From positions 1 to 64,000 of the forward strand of contig JAFLDZ010000003.1 in NCBI GenBank assembly GCA_017302135.1: a stretch of 64,000 nt of DNA. Direction: 5' to 3'. Each line of letters opens with the position of its first letter. Position 1 is the first letter of the stretch. This DNA comes from Lysobacterales bacterium. Its GTDB lineage: Bacteria; Pseudomonadota; Gammaproteobacteria; Xanthomonadales; Xanthomonadaceae. Under the pieces are notes generated by a model. The model did not search any database. It was not told where the DNA came from and worked only from the letters and a program-made list of their open reading frames with translations. Below, piece by piece: positions 35,489-44,351 of this stretch. A program made the translations under genes and the position numbers.

Positions 35489-36683
35489 GGTTGCGTCGCT
35501 GTCGGCGCTGGAAGGCTACGGCATCGTCTATTTCGGCAACGACTGGTTCGCCGAAAACCGCACCAGCAGCCATCACGTCGCGGTGCGACTGGCGCTTCAC
35601 GTGCCGGTGCTGTACGTCGATTCGCCCGGCATGCGCGCGCCGAACGCCTCCGGGCGCGACCTCAAACGCGCGGTGCGCAAGGTGCTGGCCGCCTTCAAAC
35701 GGCCAACCCGGGTCGCCGATGGACTCTGGCACTGCACGGTGCCGCAACTGCCGTTCCGGCGGCTGCCGGGCGTGGACACCTTCAATCGCCTGTTCGGCCG
35801 CTGGGCGGTGCGTCGCGCGCTGCGGCTGGCCGGTATCCGCAAACGCATTTCGTGGTTCGTGGTGCCGCATCCGGGCGTCCACGCAGGCAAGCTTGGCGAA
35901 GATTTCTGCGTGTACTACTGCATCGACGACTACGCCGCGCATCCCGGCGTGGACGCCGCGCTGATCGCGCAGCGCGATCTCGATCTGAGCCGTCGCGCCG
36001 ATCTGCTGTTCGTCGCGCCGCCGGCCCTGCTCGACGGCAAGCGCGCGCTCAATCCCAATACCGTGTTCTCGCCGCACGGCGTGGACGTCGAGCTGTTCGC
36101 CAAGGCGCAGGATCCTGCGACCGAACTGCCAGCGCTGGCACGCGACATGCCGCGACCGGTGGTCGGCTACATCGGTTCGATCCACGAATGGATCGACGTG
36201 CCGCTGATCGAATGGCTGGCGCAGCAGCGCCCGCAGTGGAGCTTCCTGCTGGTCGGCCACGCGCATGTGGCGATCGACGGCCTGCGCGCGCTACCGAACG
36301 TGCATCTGGCCGGTTCGCAACCCTACGCGACGCTGCCGTCGTGGTCGAAAGCCTTCGACGCCGCGATCATTCCCTACCGGCTCAATCGCCAGGTCGCCAA
36401 CGCCAATCCGCTGAAGCTGCGCGAATATCTCGCTGCCGGCAAAGCGGTGGTAAGTGTGCACAATCCGGAGATCGAGAAATTCTCGACCTGGGTGCGACTG
36501 GTGGACGACCGCGAGGGCTTCCTCGCCGCGCTCGATGCCGCCGTGATCGACAACGCACCGGGCGCCGCCGAAGCGCGCATCGCCGCCGTCGCCGACCAGA
36601 CCTGGGACGCGCGCGCCGCATCGGCGCTCGCCGAAGTCGCCGCGCGCCTCTCCACACATTCCTCTCCTGCAGTACATCCATGA
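35481..36683 (+). CDS. Glycosyltransferase (family 1, GT-B fold)
   Basis: This 400-residue protein has a GT-B layout with an N-terminal IVYFGNDWFAENRTSSHHVA and a C-terminal half carrying VVGYIGSIHEWIDVPLIEWLA and ANANPLKLREYLAAGKAVVSV. This pattern, with KxxEYLAAGKPVV, matches family 1 glycosyltransferases of EPS loci. The ATG at 35481 lies within the end of the methyltransferase gene, and the stop overlaps the next start (ATGA). Donor sugar is unknown. Confidence 0.88.
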   Translation: MNEVASLSALEGYGIVYFGNDWFAENRTSSHHVAVRLALHVPVLYVDSPGMRAPNASGRDLKRAVRKVLAAFKRPTRVADGLWHCTVPQLPFRRLPGVDTFNRLFGRWAVRRALRLAGIRKRISWFVVPHPGVHAGKLGEDFCVYYCIDDYAAHPGVDAALIAQRDLDLSRRADLLFVAPPALLDGKRALNPNTVFSPHGVDVELFAKAQDPATELPALARDMPRPVVGYIGSIHEWIDVPLIEWLAQQRPQWSFLLVGHAHVAIDGLRALPNVHLAGSQPYATLPSWSKAFDAAIIPYRLNRQVANANPLKLREYLAAGKAVVSVHNPEIEKFSTWVRLVDDREGFLAALDAAVIDNAPGAAEARIAAVADQTWDARAASALAEVAARLSTHSSPAVHP

Positions 36684-38776
36684 CCGCTTCCGCTTCCCAC
36701 AAGCACGCTTCCCTCAAGCATGTTCCCCGCAAGCTCCGCGTCGCCGTCGTCGGCGCCGGCTATGTCGCCACTCATCATCTCGCCGCGCTGTCGCGGCTGG
36801 ACTTCGTCGAAATCGTCGGTCTGTGCGACAACAATCTGCCCGCCGCCGAAGCGCTGGCGAAACGATTCGGAGTGGGCAAGGTCGCGACCACGCTCGCCGG
36901 CCTCGCCGATGCGACACCCAACGTCGTCTACGTGCTGACGCCACCGGCCTCGCACGCGACGCTGGCGATGGCGGCGATGGACATGGGCTGCCATGTGCTG
37001 GTCGAAAAGCCGATGGCCGATACCGCCGCGGACTGCGAAGCGATGCTGGCGAAATCGCGCGCGACCGGCCTGAAACTCGGCGTGAACCACTCCGATCTGT
37101 TCGACCCGGCGCTGATGCGCGCACTGGACGCCGCGAACAACGGCGACATCGGCGAAGTGGTGTCGGTCGATATCGTCCGCAATTCCGAATATCCGCCGTA
37201 CGCCGGCGGCCCGCTGCCGGGCATGGTGACGCAGGGCTCGTATCCGTTCCGCGATCTGGGCGTGCACGGGCTGTACACCATCGAAGCCTTCATCGGCGCG
37301 CTGTCCCAGGTCGATGCGCGCTACCAGTGGCGCGGCAGCGATCCGAATCTCGGCTTCGACGAATGGCAGGCGCAGGCGCAGAGCGCGACCGGCGTCGGCC
37401 GTTTGCTGCTGTCGTGGAACGCGCGGCCGATGGAAAACCGCCTGTTCGTGCGCGGAACGCGCGGGATCATCGAGGTCGACCGTTTCACCCAGGTCTGCCG
37501 CATCCATCGCGTGCTGCCGGGCCCGAAATTCATCGGCATCATCCTCAACGCGTTCTTCGGCGCGGCGAAGGATGTGTTCCGCATTCCGATGAATGTGCTG
37601 CGCTTCGCCACCGGCCGCTTGAAGCCGTCGCCCGGCATCCAGCGCGGCGCCGAGGCCTTCGCGCGCGCGGTGCACTTCGACGAAACGCCGCCGTTCACCG
37701 CAGAGGACGGTCTACGTCTCGCGCGTCTGCTCGATCCGCTGTGCGCGGCGCCCGACGCCGCTCGGCTGCAGCAGCTCGAGGCGCGTTATGTCGATCTGCC
37801 GCCGGCCGATGCGCTGGTCACCGGGGCCGCCGGCTTCCTCGGCCGCGCGGTGGTCGCGGCGCTGCGTGCGCAGGGCAAAACCGTGCGCGTGCTGGTGCGC
37901 CGCCCGGTCGCCGCGTTCGCGAACGACGGCGGCATCCAGAGCGTGATCGGCGATCTCGGCGACCCGCGCATGGTCGATCACGCGGTCGCCGGTGCCCGCA
38001 TCGTTTACCACGTCGGCGCGGCGATGCGCGGCGGCCCGCGCGATTTCGAGGCCGGCACGATCTGGGGCACGCGCAACGTGCTGGATGCCTGCCGCAAGCA
38101 TGCGACTTCGCGTCTGGTGTACGTCAGTTCGATGAGCGTCTTCGACCACGCCGGCCGCCGCAACGGCGAAGTGCTGACCGAGGATTACCGCTTCGAGCCG
38201 CATCCGCAGCTGCGCGGCGCGTATACGCAAACCAAGCTCACTGCGGAGCAGATGGTGGCCGATGCGATCGCGAAGGAAGGTCTGCCGGCGGTGATTCTGC
38301 GCCCCGGCCAGATCTTCGGACCCGGCGCGGAACAGGTCACCCCGAACGGCACCATCGCGCTGGCCGGGCGCTGGATCGCGATCGGCGACGGCTCGGTTCC
38401 GCTGCCGCTGGTCTACCGGGACGATATCGTCGACGCGCTGCTGTTGGCGGCGGAAGCGCCGCAGGCGGTGGGCAAGACGTTCAATCTGGTCGATATCGAT
38501 TCGGTAGACCGCAGCGAATACCTGAAACGCTGCAAACGCAGGCTCGGCGACAAACTCAAACTAATGTGGATGCCGCAGTGGGTATTCATGTGCCTGGCGA
38601 TCGGCGTGGAGCTGCTGGGCAGGGTGCTGAAGCGCGACGTACCGCTGACCCGCTATCGCGTGCGCTCGCTGCGTCCGCTGACGAATTTCGATACCGCCGC
38701 AGCCCGCGATGCGCTGGGCTGGACGCCGAGGATCGGCGTGCGCAAGGGGCTCGACATCACTTTCGGCGAAGGCTGA
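36680..38776 (+). CDS. Fused Gfo/Idh/MocA oxidoreductase and NAD-dependent epimerase/dehydratase
   Basis: This 698-residue protein joins two enzymes usually encoded separately. Residues 20-370 are a Gfo/Idh/MocA oxidoreductase: Rossmann VAVVGAGYVATHH, then VLVEKPMADT (EKP motif) and GVHGLYTIEAFIG. Residues 378-698 are an extended SDR/epimerase: VTGAAGFLGRAVV (380-392), VYVSSMSVF and the catalytic YTQTK (Tyr 515, Lys 519). A short helical region separates them. It likely makes a modified nucleotide sugar in two consecutive steps. Its start overlaps the preceding glycosyltransferase by four bases. Confidence 0.9.
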   Translation: MTASASHKHASLKHVPRKLRVAVVGAGYVATHHLAALSRLDFVEIVGLCDNNLPAAEALAKRFGVGKVATTLAGLADATPNVVYVLTPPASHATLAMAAMDMGCHVLVEKPMADTAADCEAMLAKSRATGLKLGVNHSDLFDPALMRALDAANNGDIGEVVSVDIVRNSEYPPYAGGPLPGMVTQGSYPFRDLGVHGLYTIEAFIGALSQVDARYQWRGSDPNLGFDEWQAQAQSATGVGRLLLSWNARPMENRLFVRGTRGIIEVDRFTQVCRIHRVLPGPKFIGIILNAFFGAAKDVFRIPMNVLRFATGRLKPSPGIQRGAEAFARAVHFDETPPFTAEDGLRLARLLDPLCAAPDAARLQQLEARYVDLPPADALVTGAAGFLGRAVVAALRAQGKTVRVLVRRPVAAFANDGGIQSVIGDLGDPRMVDHAVAGARIVYHVGAAMRGGPRDFEAGTIWGTRNVLDACRKHATSRLVYVSSMSVFDHAGRRNGEVLTEDYRFEPHPQLRGAYTQTKLTAEQMVADAIAKEGLPAVILRPGQIFGPGAEQVTPNGTIALAGRWIAIGDGSVPLPLVYRDDIVDALLLAAEAPQAVGKTFNLVDIDSVDRSEYLKRCKRRLGDKLKLMWMPQWVFMCLAIGVELLGRVLKRDVPLTRYRVRSLRPLTNFDTAAARDALGWTPRIGVRKGLDITFGEG

Positions 38777-38779
38777 AAT

Positions 38780-39841
38780 TCAACCGCGCACGTGTATGAG
38801 AGGCTTCACCGCTTTTCGTCTGCGCCACCCATCGCGCAATCGACGCATCGCCGGCCGTTCCACGCCGTAGGTGAGTGCAATGGCCAATACGAGTACGACA
38901 ACAGCGACGATCGCCACGGCGGCGAGACTCGGAACGCCGGCCGCTTCCAGCCGATGGATGAGCGCGAACCCGATGGCCTGATGCAGCAGATAAAGGGAGT
39001 AGGAAATGCCGCCGAAAAACACGAACGGCGCCTTGCGCAGCCAGCGCAGGCGCCCGGTCACGAACATCGCGAAGATCGCGGAGCACACGATGCCGGCGAC
39101 CAGATACACCGGCGCGTAGCACACGCCGATCGACATCAGCGACAGCGCGATCAGGAGCAGATTCGATCGCAGCGCATCGGGACGGCTATGGATACGATAG
39201 AAGAGGATGCCGAGCGCGAAAAACGGAATATGCCGCAGGATCAACAGTTCGCGCAGGATGTACGAGAAATGCACGTGATGCTGCTCGGTCTGCGCGTAGA
39301 CGATGGTGATGGTCAGCCAGGCCGCGATGATCCACGGGATGCGCTTGAGCTGTCCGAGCATGAACCAGAACAGCATCTGCGCGTAGAAGAACAGTTCGAC
39401 CTCCAGCGTCCAGTACGAGCCGTCGAGATGCTCGAAGCCGAGCACGTCCTGCAGCATCGTGACATTTGCCGCGAGATGTTCCGGTGGAATCCGCTGCTCC
39501 GGCATGCCGACCGTGTAGATCACGCCTGCGGTGATCGCGATCGCGGCCCAGTACGCCGGGAACAGCCGCGAGAAACGCGACACGATGAAATCCATCGCCG
39601 TGCGGGTGCGTTCCAGGGTCATGAAAATCACGAAGCCGCTGATCAGGAAAAACAGATGGACGCCATAGTTGCCCGCAGGAAAGCCGAAGCCCAAAGGCTG
39701 CATGTGGCCCTGCTCCTGCTGATAGAACGTGGTGTAATGGAACACGACCACGCTGATCGCGGCGAGTCCGCGCAGGGCGTCGAGTTCGCCCACGCGTGCA
39801 TTCCGCCCATCAGTGACCCGCCCGGCATGTCCGTGCTCCAC
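38780..39841 (-). CDS. Acyltransferase 3 family protein (OafA type)
   Basis: This 353-residue membrane protein has about 10 hydrophobic helices. It begins with the family signature ELDALRGLAAISVVVFHYTTFY, where the His is the proposed active residue, followed by FFLISGFVIFMTLERTR and WTLEVELFFYAQM. It would transfer an acetyl or other acyl group to the EPS. The GTG start at 39841 is chosen because a strong site, GGGAGGGG, lies just upstream; longer frames have no such signal. It converges with the MocA-epimerase gene (4 bp). Confidence 0.88.
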   Translation of the reverse strand: MEHGHAGRVTDGRNARVGELDALRGLAAISVVVFHYTTFYQQEQGHMQPLGFGFPAGNYGVHLFFLISGFVIFMTLERTRTAMDFIVSRFSRLFPAYWAAIAITAGVIYTVGMPEQRIPPEHLAANVTMLQDVLGFEHLDGSYWTLEVELFFYAQMLFWFMLGQLKRIPWIIAAWLTITIVYAQTEQHHVHFSYILRELLILRHIPFFALGILFYRIHSRPDALRSNLLLIALSLMSIGVCYAPVYLVAGIVCSAIFAMFVTGRLRWLRKAPFVFFGGISYSLYLLHQAIGFALIHRLEAAGVPSLAAVAIVAVVVLVLAIALTYGVERPAMRRLRDGWRRRKAVKPLIHVRG

Positions 39842-39959
39842 GTTTCCCCTCCCACCATGAACTCCCCGAATCAAGAACGTATTTCTCGGCTGGGCAGGGA
39901 CAGCGCCGGTGGCGCGGCCGGGTACGCCCGTCCGGGAAGCGTTTCCTGAGCCGCCGCAT

Positions 39960-41114
39960 ATGCGCATCCTGATCGTCACCTCGCAGTTCCCCATCGCCGG
40001 CGAGCCCAACCGTGGCCGGCCGATCCATCAGACCGTGCGCGAGCTGTCGAAACTTGCCGATGTGCGCGTACTCAGTCCGGTCGCCAGCTATCCGCGCTGG
40101 GCGAAGCCGCGCAGCTATCTGTTCCGTGCCGCAGATGCCACGCATGCCGTGCCGGGGTGCGATGTGCGCTACATCGATTATCCGGCGCTGCCGATGATCA
40201 GCCGGCCGTTCAACGGCTGGCTGTGCGCGCGCACCCTGCATGCGCCGCTGCGCGACTTCGCGCCGGACGTGGTGCTGTCGTACTGGCTGTATCCCGATGC
40301 TTTCGGCGCCATGCACGCCGCACGGCGCGCGGGACTGCCGCTGGTGGTCGGCGCGCGCGGTTCGGATCTGCGCGTGCGCGACGCCATCAGCAAACGCTTG
40401 ACCCGCCCGGTGCTGCACGCCGCGCAGCGCATCCTCGTGGTCAGCGAAGATCTGGGCCGGGTCGCGGCGCGCGATTACGATGCGGATCCTGCGCGCATCC
40501 GTGCGATCCCCAATGGCTGCGATGCGACCATCTTCCATCCGCAGTCGCGCGCCGATGCCCGCGCCGCACTCGGTATCGATGCGGACGCGGAACTCGTGGT
40601 CTATGTCGGGCGACTGGTGCCCGAAAAAGGCCTGCGCGAACTGCTCGATGCGATGGCAACGCTTGCGCCGCAGCGGTCGAAATTGCAGTTGGCTCTGATC
40701 GGCGAAGGCCCGATGCGCGCGGAGCTCGACACCCGCATCGCCGCCGATCCCGCGCTGCGCGTGCGCCTGCCCGGCGCGCAGGGTCCGCACGAAGTCGCGC
40801 GCTGGATGGCAGCCTCCGATCTGGTGACCCTGCCCAGCTATTCCGAAGGCCATCCGAACGTGCTGGTCGAAGCGCTGGCCTGCGGTCGACCGGTAGTGGC
40901 GACGCCGGTCGGCGGCATTCCCGAAGTCGTGGATGCCGATTGCGGTCTGCTGGTGCCGGCACGCGATCCTGCCGCGTTGGCCGGCGGTCTGCGCGATGCG
41001 CTCGACCGGCGATGGGACGAGACTGCGCTGTCGCGCCGGTTCTCGCGCGGCTGGGATGCGGTCGCGACGGATACACTACGCGCCTGCGAGGAGGCGCTGA
41101 TCGCAGTCAAGTAG
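39960..41114 (+). CDS. Glycosyltransferase family 4
   Basis: This 384-residue GT-B enzyme begins MRILIVTSQFPIAGEPNRG and has IRAIPNGCDATIFHP, then VVYVGRLVPEKGLRELLDAMA, and the donor-binding LPSYSEGHPNVLVEALACGRPVVATPVGGIPEVV (EX7E). It is a retaining-type transferase of the EPS pathway. The ATG at 39960 is chosen by alignment to the family start. It is divergent from the acyltransferase gene, with 118 bp between. A small hairpin follows its stop near 41118, but there is no convincing terminator. Confidence 0.9.
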   Translation: MRILIVTSQFPIAGEPNRGRPIHQTVRELSKLADVRVLSPVASYPRWAKPRSYLFRAADATHAVPGCDVRYIDYPALPMISRPFNGWLCARTLHAPLRDFAPDVVLSYWLYPDAFGAMHAARRAGLPLVVGARGSDLRVRDAISKRLTRPVLHAAQRILVVSEDLGRVAARDYDADPARIRAIPNGCDATIFHPQSRADARAALGIDADAELVVYVGRLVPEKGLRELLDAMATLAPQRSKLQLALIGEGPMRAELDTRIAADPALRVRLPGAQGPHEVARWMAASDLVTLPSYSEGHPNVLVEALACGRPVVATPVGGIPEVVDADCGLLVPARDPAALAGGLRDALDRRWDETALSRRFSRGWDAVATDTLRACEEALIAVK

Positions 41115-41206
41115 TGCCAGCCAGGGGTGGCTGACGCCCGGAGCTTTTTGCGTTTACTGAGGGCAATGCGGCCTAAAGTCGCGTCTGTTACAGGGGAAAT
41201 CTCGAC

Positions 41207-43186
41207 GTGTGCGGAATCGCGGGGTTCAGCGGGCAGGATGTGTGCGCCGAGACGGCGCATCCACTGCTTCGGCGCATGATCCACACCCTCGCCCATCGCG
41301 GGCCCGACGGCTATGGCTATCACGCCGAAGACGGCGTCGGCCTTGCGCATGCGCGGCTGTCGATCATCGACCTGGCCACCGGCGACCAGCCGATCCGCAA
41401 TCCGCGCGGCACGGTCTGGACCGTGTTCAACGGCGAAATCTTCAACTACCTAGAACTGCGGCGCGAACTCGAAGCCGAAGGTCGCGCGTTCTACACCCAG
41501 TCCGACACCGAAGTGATCGTGCATCTGTACGACCGCGACGGCGACCGCTTCGTCGAACATCTCAACGGCCAGTTCGCGATCGCGCTGTGGGACAGCGAAC
41601 GCCGCCGGCTGGTGCTTGCGCGCGACCGCGCCGGCATCCGTCCGCTGTTGCTCGCCCGCAGCGGCGGCCGGATCTGGTTCGCATCCGAAGCCAAGGCCCT
41701 GCTCGCGGTACTGCCGGAGTGCGCGGCACTCGACCCGCTGGCGCTGGCCGAAACCTTCAGCACCTGGTCGCCGATCGCGCCGCATACGGTCTATCGCGGC
41801 ATCGACAGCCTGCCGCCGGGACACACGCTCGCGATCGAACACGATGGCCGCGAAACGCTGCGGCAATACTGGGACTGGACGTTTCCGGACGCCGCCGATA
41901 CCTCGCCGTCGCGCTACCCGCTGAGCGTGGAAGCCGCGACCGCCGAACTGCGCGAACTGTTGATCGATGCGGTGCGCCTGCAGCTGCGCGCCGACGTGCC
42001 GGTGGGCGCATATCTCAGCGGTGGGCTGGATTCCTCCGGCATCGTCGCGATGATTCGCGGCTTCACCGATACGCCGGTGCGCACGTTCTCGGTCGCGTTC
42101 GAGGACGGCGAATTCGACGAGAGCGATTATCAGCAGGCGATGGTGCGGCATCTGCGAACCGACCACACCACGCTGCGCTGCACGCGCCGCGACATCGGCG
42201 ACGCCTTTCCGCAGCTGATCCGCCATGCTGAAACCCCAGTGCTGCGCACCGCGCCCGTACCGCTGATGCTGCTTGCCGGCAGCGTGCGCGAACACGGCTA
42301 CAAGGTCGTGCTGACCGGCGAAGGCGCGGATGAAGTCTTCGGCGGCTACGACCTGTTCAAGGAAGCGAAAGTGCGCCGGTTCTGGGCACGACAGCCACAG
42401 TCGAAATTGCGCCCGCGCCTGCTCGAACGCCTGTACGGCTATCTGCCGAACTCGCCGGTACGCAACCCTGCGTTCGCGCAGTCGTTCTTCGGTCAGGGCA
42501 TGGAGCATCTGCAGCGGCCGATCTTCGCGCACGTCCCGCGCTGGACCACCTCGCAGCGCGCGCTCGGACTGCTGTCGGCGGAGATGCGCGCGGAAGTCGG
42601 CCCGTTCAATCCGCTGGATGCTTTCGAGGCCACTCTGCCGACCGACATCGGCGACTGGAGCCCGCTTGCGCGCGACCAGTACGTCGAAGCCAAATCGCTG
42701 CTCGCCGGGTATCTGCTGTCGTCGCAGGGCGACCGCGCGGCGATGGCGAATTCGATCGAAGGCCGCTTCCCTTATCTCGATCACCGGGTGATCGAATTCG
42801 CCAATCGACTGCCGCCCAGTTTCAAGATCCGCGGCATGACCGAAAAATATCTGCTGCGGCGCGCGCTGGCGGGGCTGCTGCCGGATGACATCGTCAACCG
42901 CACCAAACAACCCTATCGCGCGCCCGACAGCGCAAGTTTCTTCTTCGACGGCGCGCCGCTGGACTACGTCGCCGACCTGCTGAGCGAAACCCGCATCCGC
43001 GCCGCCGGTTATTTCGACGCGCAGGCGGTCGGCCGACTGTTCGACAAATGCCGCGCCGGCCGCGCCACCGGCTTCGCCGACAACCAGGCGTTCGTCGGCG
43101 TGCTGTCCACGATGCTGATCGATGACGCCCTTCGCGATGCAGCGAAGACCGCGCCCGAACCCGCAGTCGCCGGATCCGGCGCCTGA
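41207..43186 (+). CDS. Asparagine synthase-like amidotransferase (XrtA-locus type)
   Basis: This 659-residue protein has an N-terminal glutaminase domain starting MCGIAGFSG, with Cys 2 as nucleophile after Met removal, HRGPDGYGYH, and VWTVFNGEIFNY. The C-terminal synthetase domain carries the PP-loop AYLSGGLDSSGIVA. It releases ammonia from glutamine and uses ATP to amidate a carboxylate. EPS loci with exosortase A often contain such a protein, acting on an unknown acid, not free aspartate. The GTG at 41207 is required to place Cys at position 2; AGGGGA precedes it. Confidence 0.9.
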   Translation: MCGIAGFSGQDVCAETAHPLLRRMIHTLAHRGPDGYGYHAEDGVGLAHARLSIIDLATGDQPIRNPRGTVWTVFNGEIFNYLELRRELEAEGRAFYTQSDTEVIVHLYDRDGDRFVEHLNGQFAIALWDSERRRLVLARDRAGIRPLLLARSGGRIWFASEAKALLAVLPECAALDPLALAETFSTWSPIAPHTVYRGIDSLPPGHTLAIEHDGRETLRQYWDWTFPDAADTSPSRYPLSVEAATAELRELLIDAVRLQLRADVPVGAYLSGGLDSSGIVAMIRGFTDTPVRTFSVAFEDGEFDESDYQQAMVRHLRTDHTTLRCTRRDIGDAFPQLIRHAETPVLRTAPVPLMLLAGSVREHGYKVVLTGEGADEVFGGYDLFKEAKVRRFWARQPQSKLRPRLLERLYGYLPNSPVRNPAFAQSFFGQGMEHLQRPIFAHVPRWTTSQRALGLLSAEMRAEVGPFNPLDAFEATLPTDIGDWSPLARDQYVEAKSLLAGYLLSSQGDRAAMANSIEGRFPYLDHRVIEFANRLPPSFKIRGMTEKYLLRRALAGLLPDDIVNRTKQPYRAPDSASFFFDGAPLDYVADLLSETRIRAAGYFDAQAVGRLFDKCRAGRATGFADNQAFVGVLSTMLIDDALRDAAKTAPEPAVAGSGA

Positions 43187-43220
43187 TCCTTTCATACCCG
43201 AAACGGAAGACACCACACCC

Positions 43221-44150
43221 ATGCATTGGCGAATCAAGGGCCTCCTGCAGAAAACACTCGGCGTGCTGCCCTGGGGCGAGCCGCTGCATTACCGGTTGCA
43301 GCGAAAATTCGGCGGCATGCGCAATCCGCGACGCGAGATCCTGCTCAAGATCGACGATTGGGAGTTGATGGCGAAGCAGCTGCATACCGTCGGCGCCGAT
43401 ATCCGCGAGGCGCGTCTGATGGAAGTCGGCAGCGGCTGGTATCCGGCGCTGCCGCTGGCGTGCTATCTCGGCGGCGCGGCGCGCGTGTACACCTGCGACC
43501 TCAACCGTCTGCTCAAACCGGACCTGATGCGCCTGTGCATCGGGATTCTCGGCGAAGTGTTGCCGCGGGTCGCGATGGCCTGTCAGGTGCCGCTCGCGGA
43601 CGTGCAGTCGCGCTATCGGCGCCTGCTCGCGGCTGCGGACGCCACCGACCCGGCGGACCTCAGCGACGGTGTGATCCAGTACCGCGCACCCGCCGATGCC
43701 GCCGATCCGGGGCTCGAAGACGGCGCGGTCGACATCATCTTCTCCAACAGCGTGCTGGAACACGTGCCGCCGGACGCCATCGATCGCCTGCATCGCGCGT
43801 CGCTGCGGCTGTTGCGTCCTGGCGGCCTGATCTTCCATTCGGTGAACTGCGGCGATCACTACGCCTATGCCGATCCGAAGGTGCATCAGCTCAACTACCT
43901 GCGATTCACCGATCGGCAATGGGCGTTCTGGAACAACGGTTTCCTTTATCAGAACCGTCTCCGTGCGCATCAACTCGTCGGCGCTGCGCGCGATGCGGGC
44001 TTCGAGATGCTGCTCGACACATCGCATGCCCGCCCGCAGCGCCTGGAACAATTGCGGGCGATGACCGTGGCTCCGGAATTCGCTGGCATTCCCGACGAAA
44101 AGCTGTGCATCACGACGGTCGATTTCATCGGCCGAAAACCGCTGGCGTAG
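43221..44150 (+). CDS. SAM-dependent methyltransferase
   Basis: This 309-residue enzyme has the class I motif ARLMEVGSGWYPALPLACYLGG, an acidic strand end in VYTCDLNRLL, and DGAVDIIFSNSVLEHVPPDAID followed by SLRLLRPGGLIFHSVNCGDHY. It probably methylates an EPS sugar or precursor. The ATG at 43221 follows the amidotransferase stop by 34 bases, so the two are likely cotranscribed. It is unrelated in sequence to the smaller methyltransferase at 34877. Repeat hairpins follow it. Confidence 0.85.
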   Translation: MHWRIKGLLQKTLGVLPWGEPLHYRLQRKFGGMRNPRREILLKIDDWELMAKQLHTVGADIREARLMEVGSGWYPALPLACYLGGAARVYTCDLNRLLKPDLMRLCIGILGEVLPRVAMACQVPLADVQSRYRRLLAAADATDPADLSDGVIQYRAPADAADPGLEDGAVDIIFSNSVLEHVPPDAIDRLHRASLRLLRPGGLIFHSVNCGDHYAYADPKVHQLNYLRFTDRQWAFWNNGFLYQNRLRAHQLVGAARDAGFEMLLDTSHARPQRLEQLRAMTVAPEFAGIPDEKLCITTVDFIGRKPLA

Positions 44151-44265
44151 GGCGGGCCCCGGCCCGCCGTCGGGCATTACCTGTTGCGTTGCATGTCGAT
44201 GGAATCAGTTTCGATCATTGCGATCATGGTCGGACAGATGGCGATGGCGGGCCGGGGCCCGCCCT
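44149..44265. repeat. Pair of inverted REP-like hairpins
   Basis: Two 20-bp copies (44149-44168 and 44246-44265) are perfect inverted repeats of each other, 77 bp apart. Each can also fold alone as a GGCGGGC/GCCCGCC hairpin. This is the layout of a bacterial interspersed mosaic element built from REP units. It sits between the convergent ends of two genes. Confidence 0.75.
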
Positions 44266-44351
44266 ATGGCGATTCTTTCGGTACGCGCCACAACGGCAGT
44301 CGCCTCGCTTCAAGATCGGCAGCCGTGGCGACGGCCCGGACAATATCGTCG

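Noticed and set aside
41118..41150. Terminator candidate after the glycosyltransferase at 39960
   Set aside because: The stem is only 6 bp and the T-run lies about 10 bases beyond it; too weak to call.
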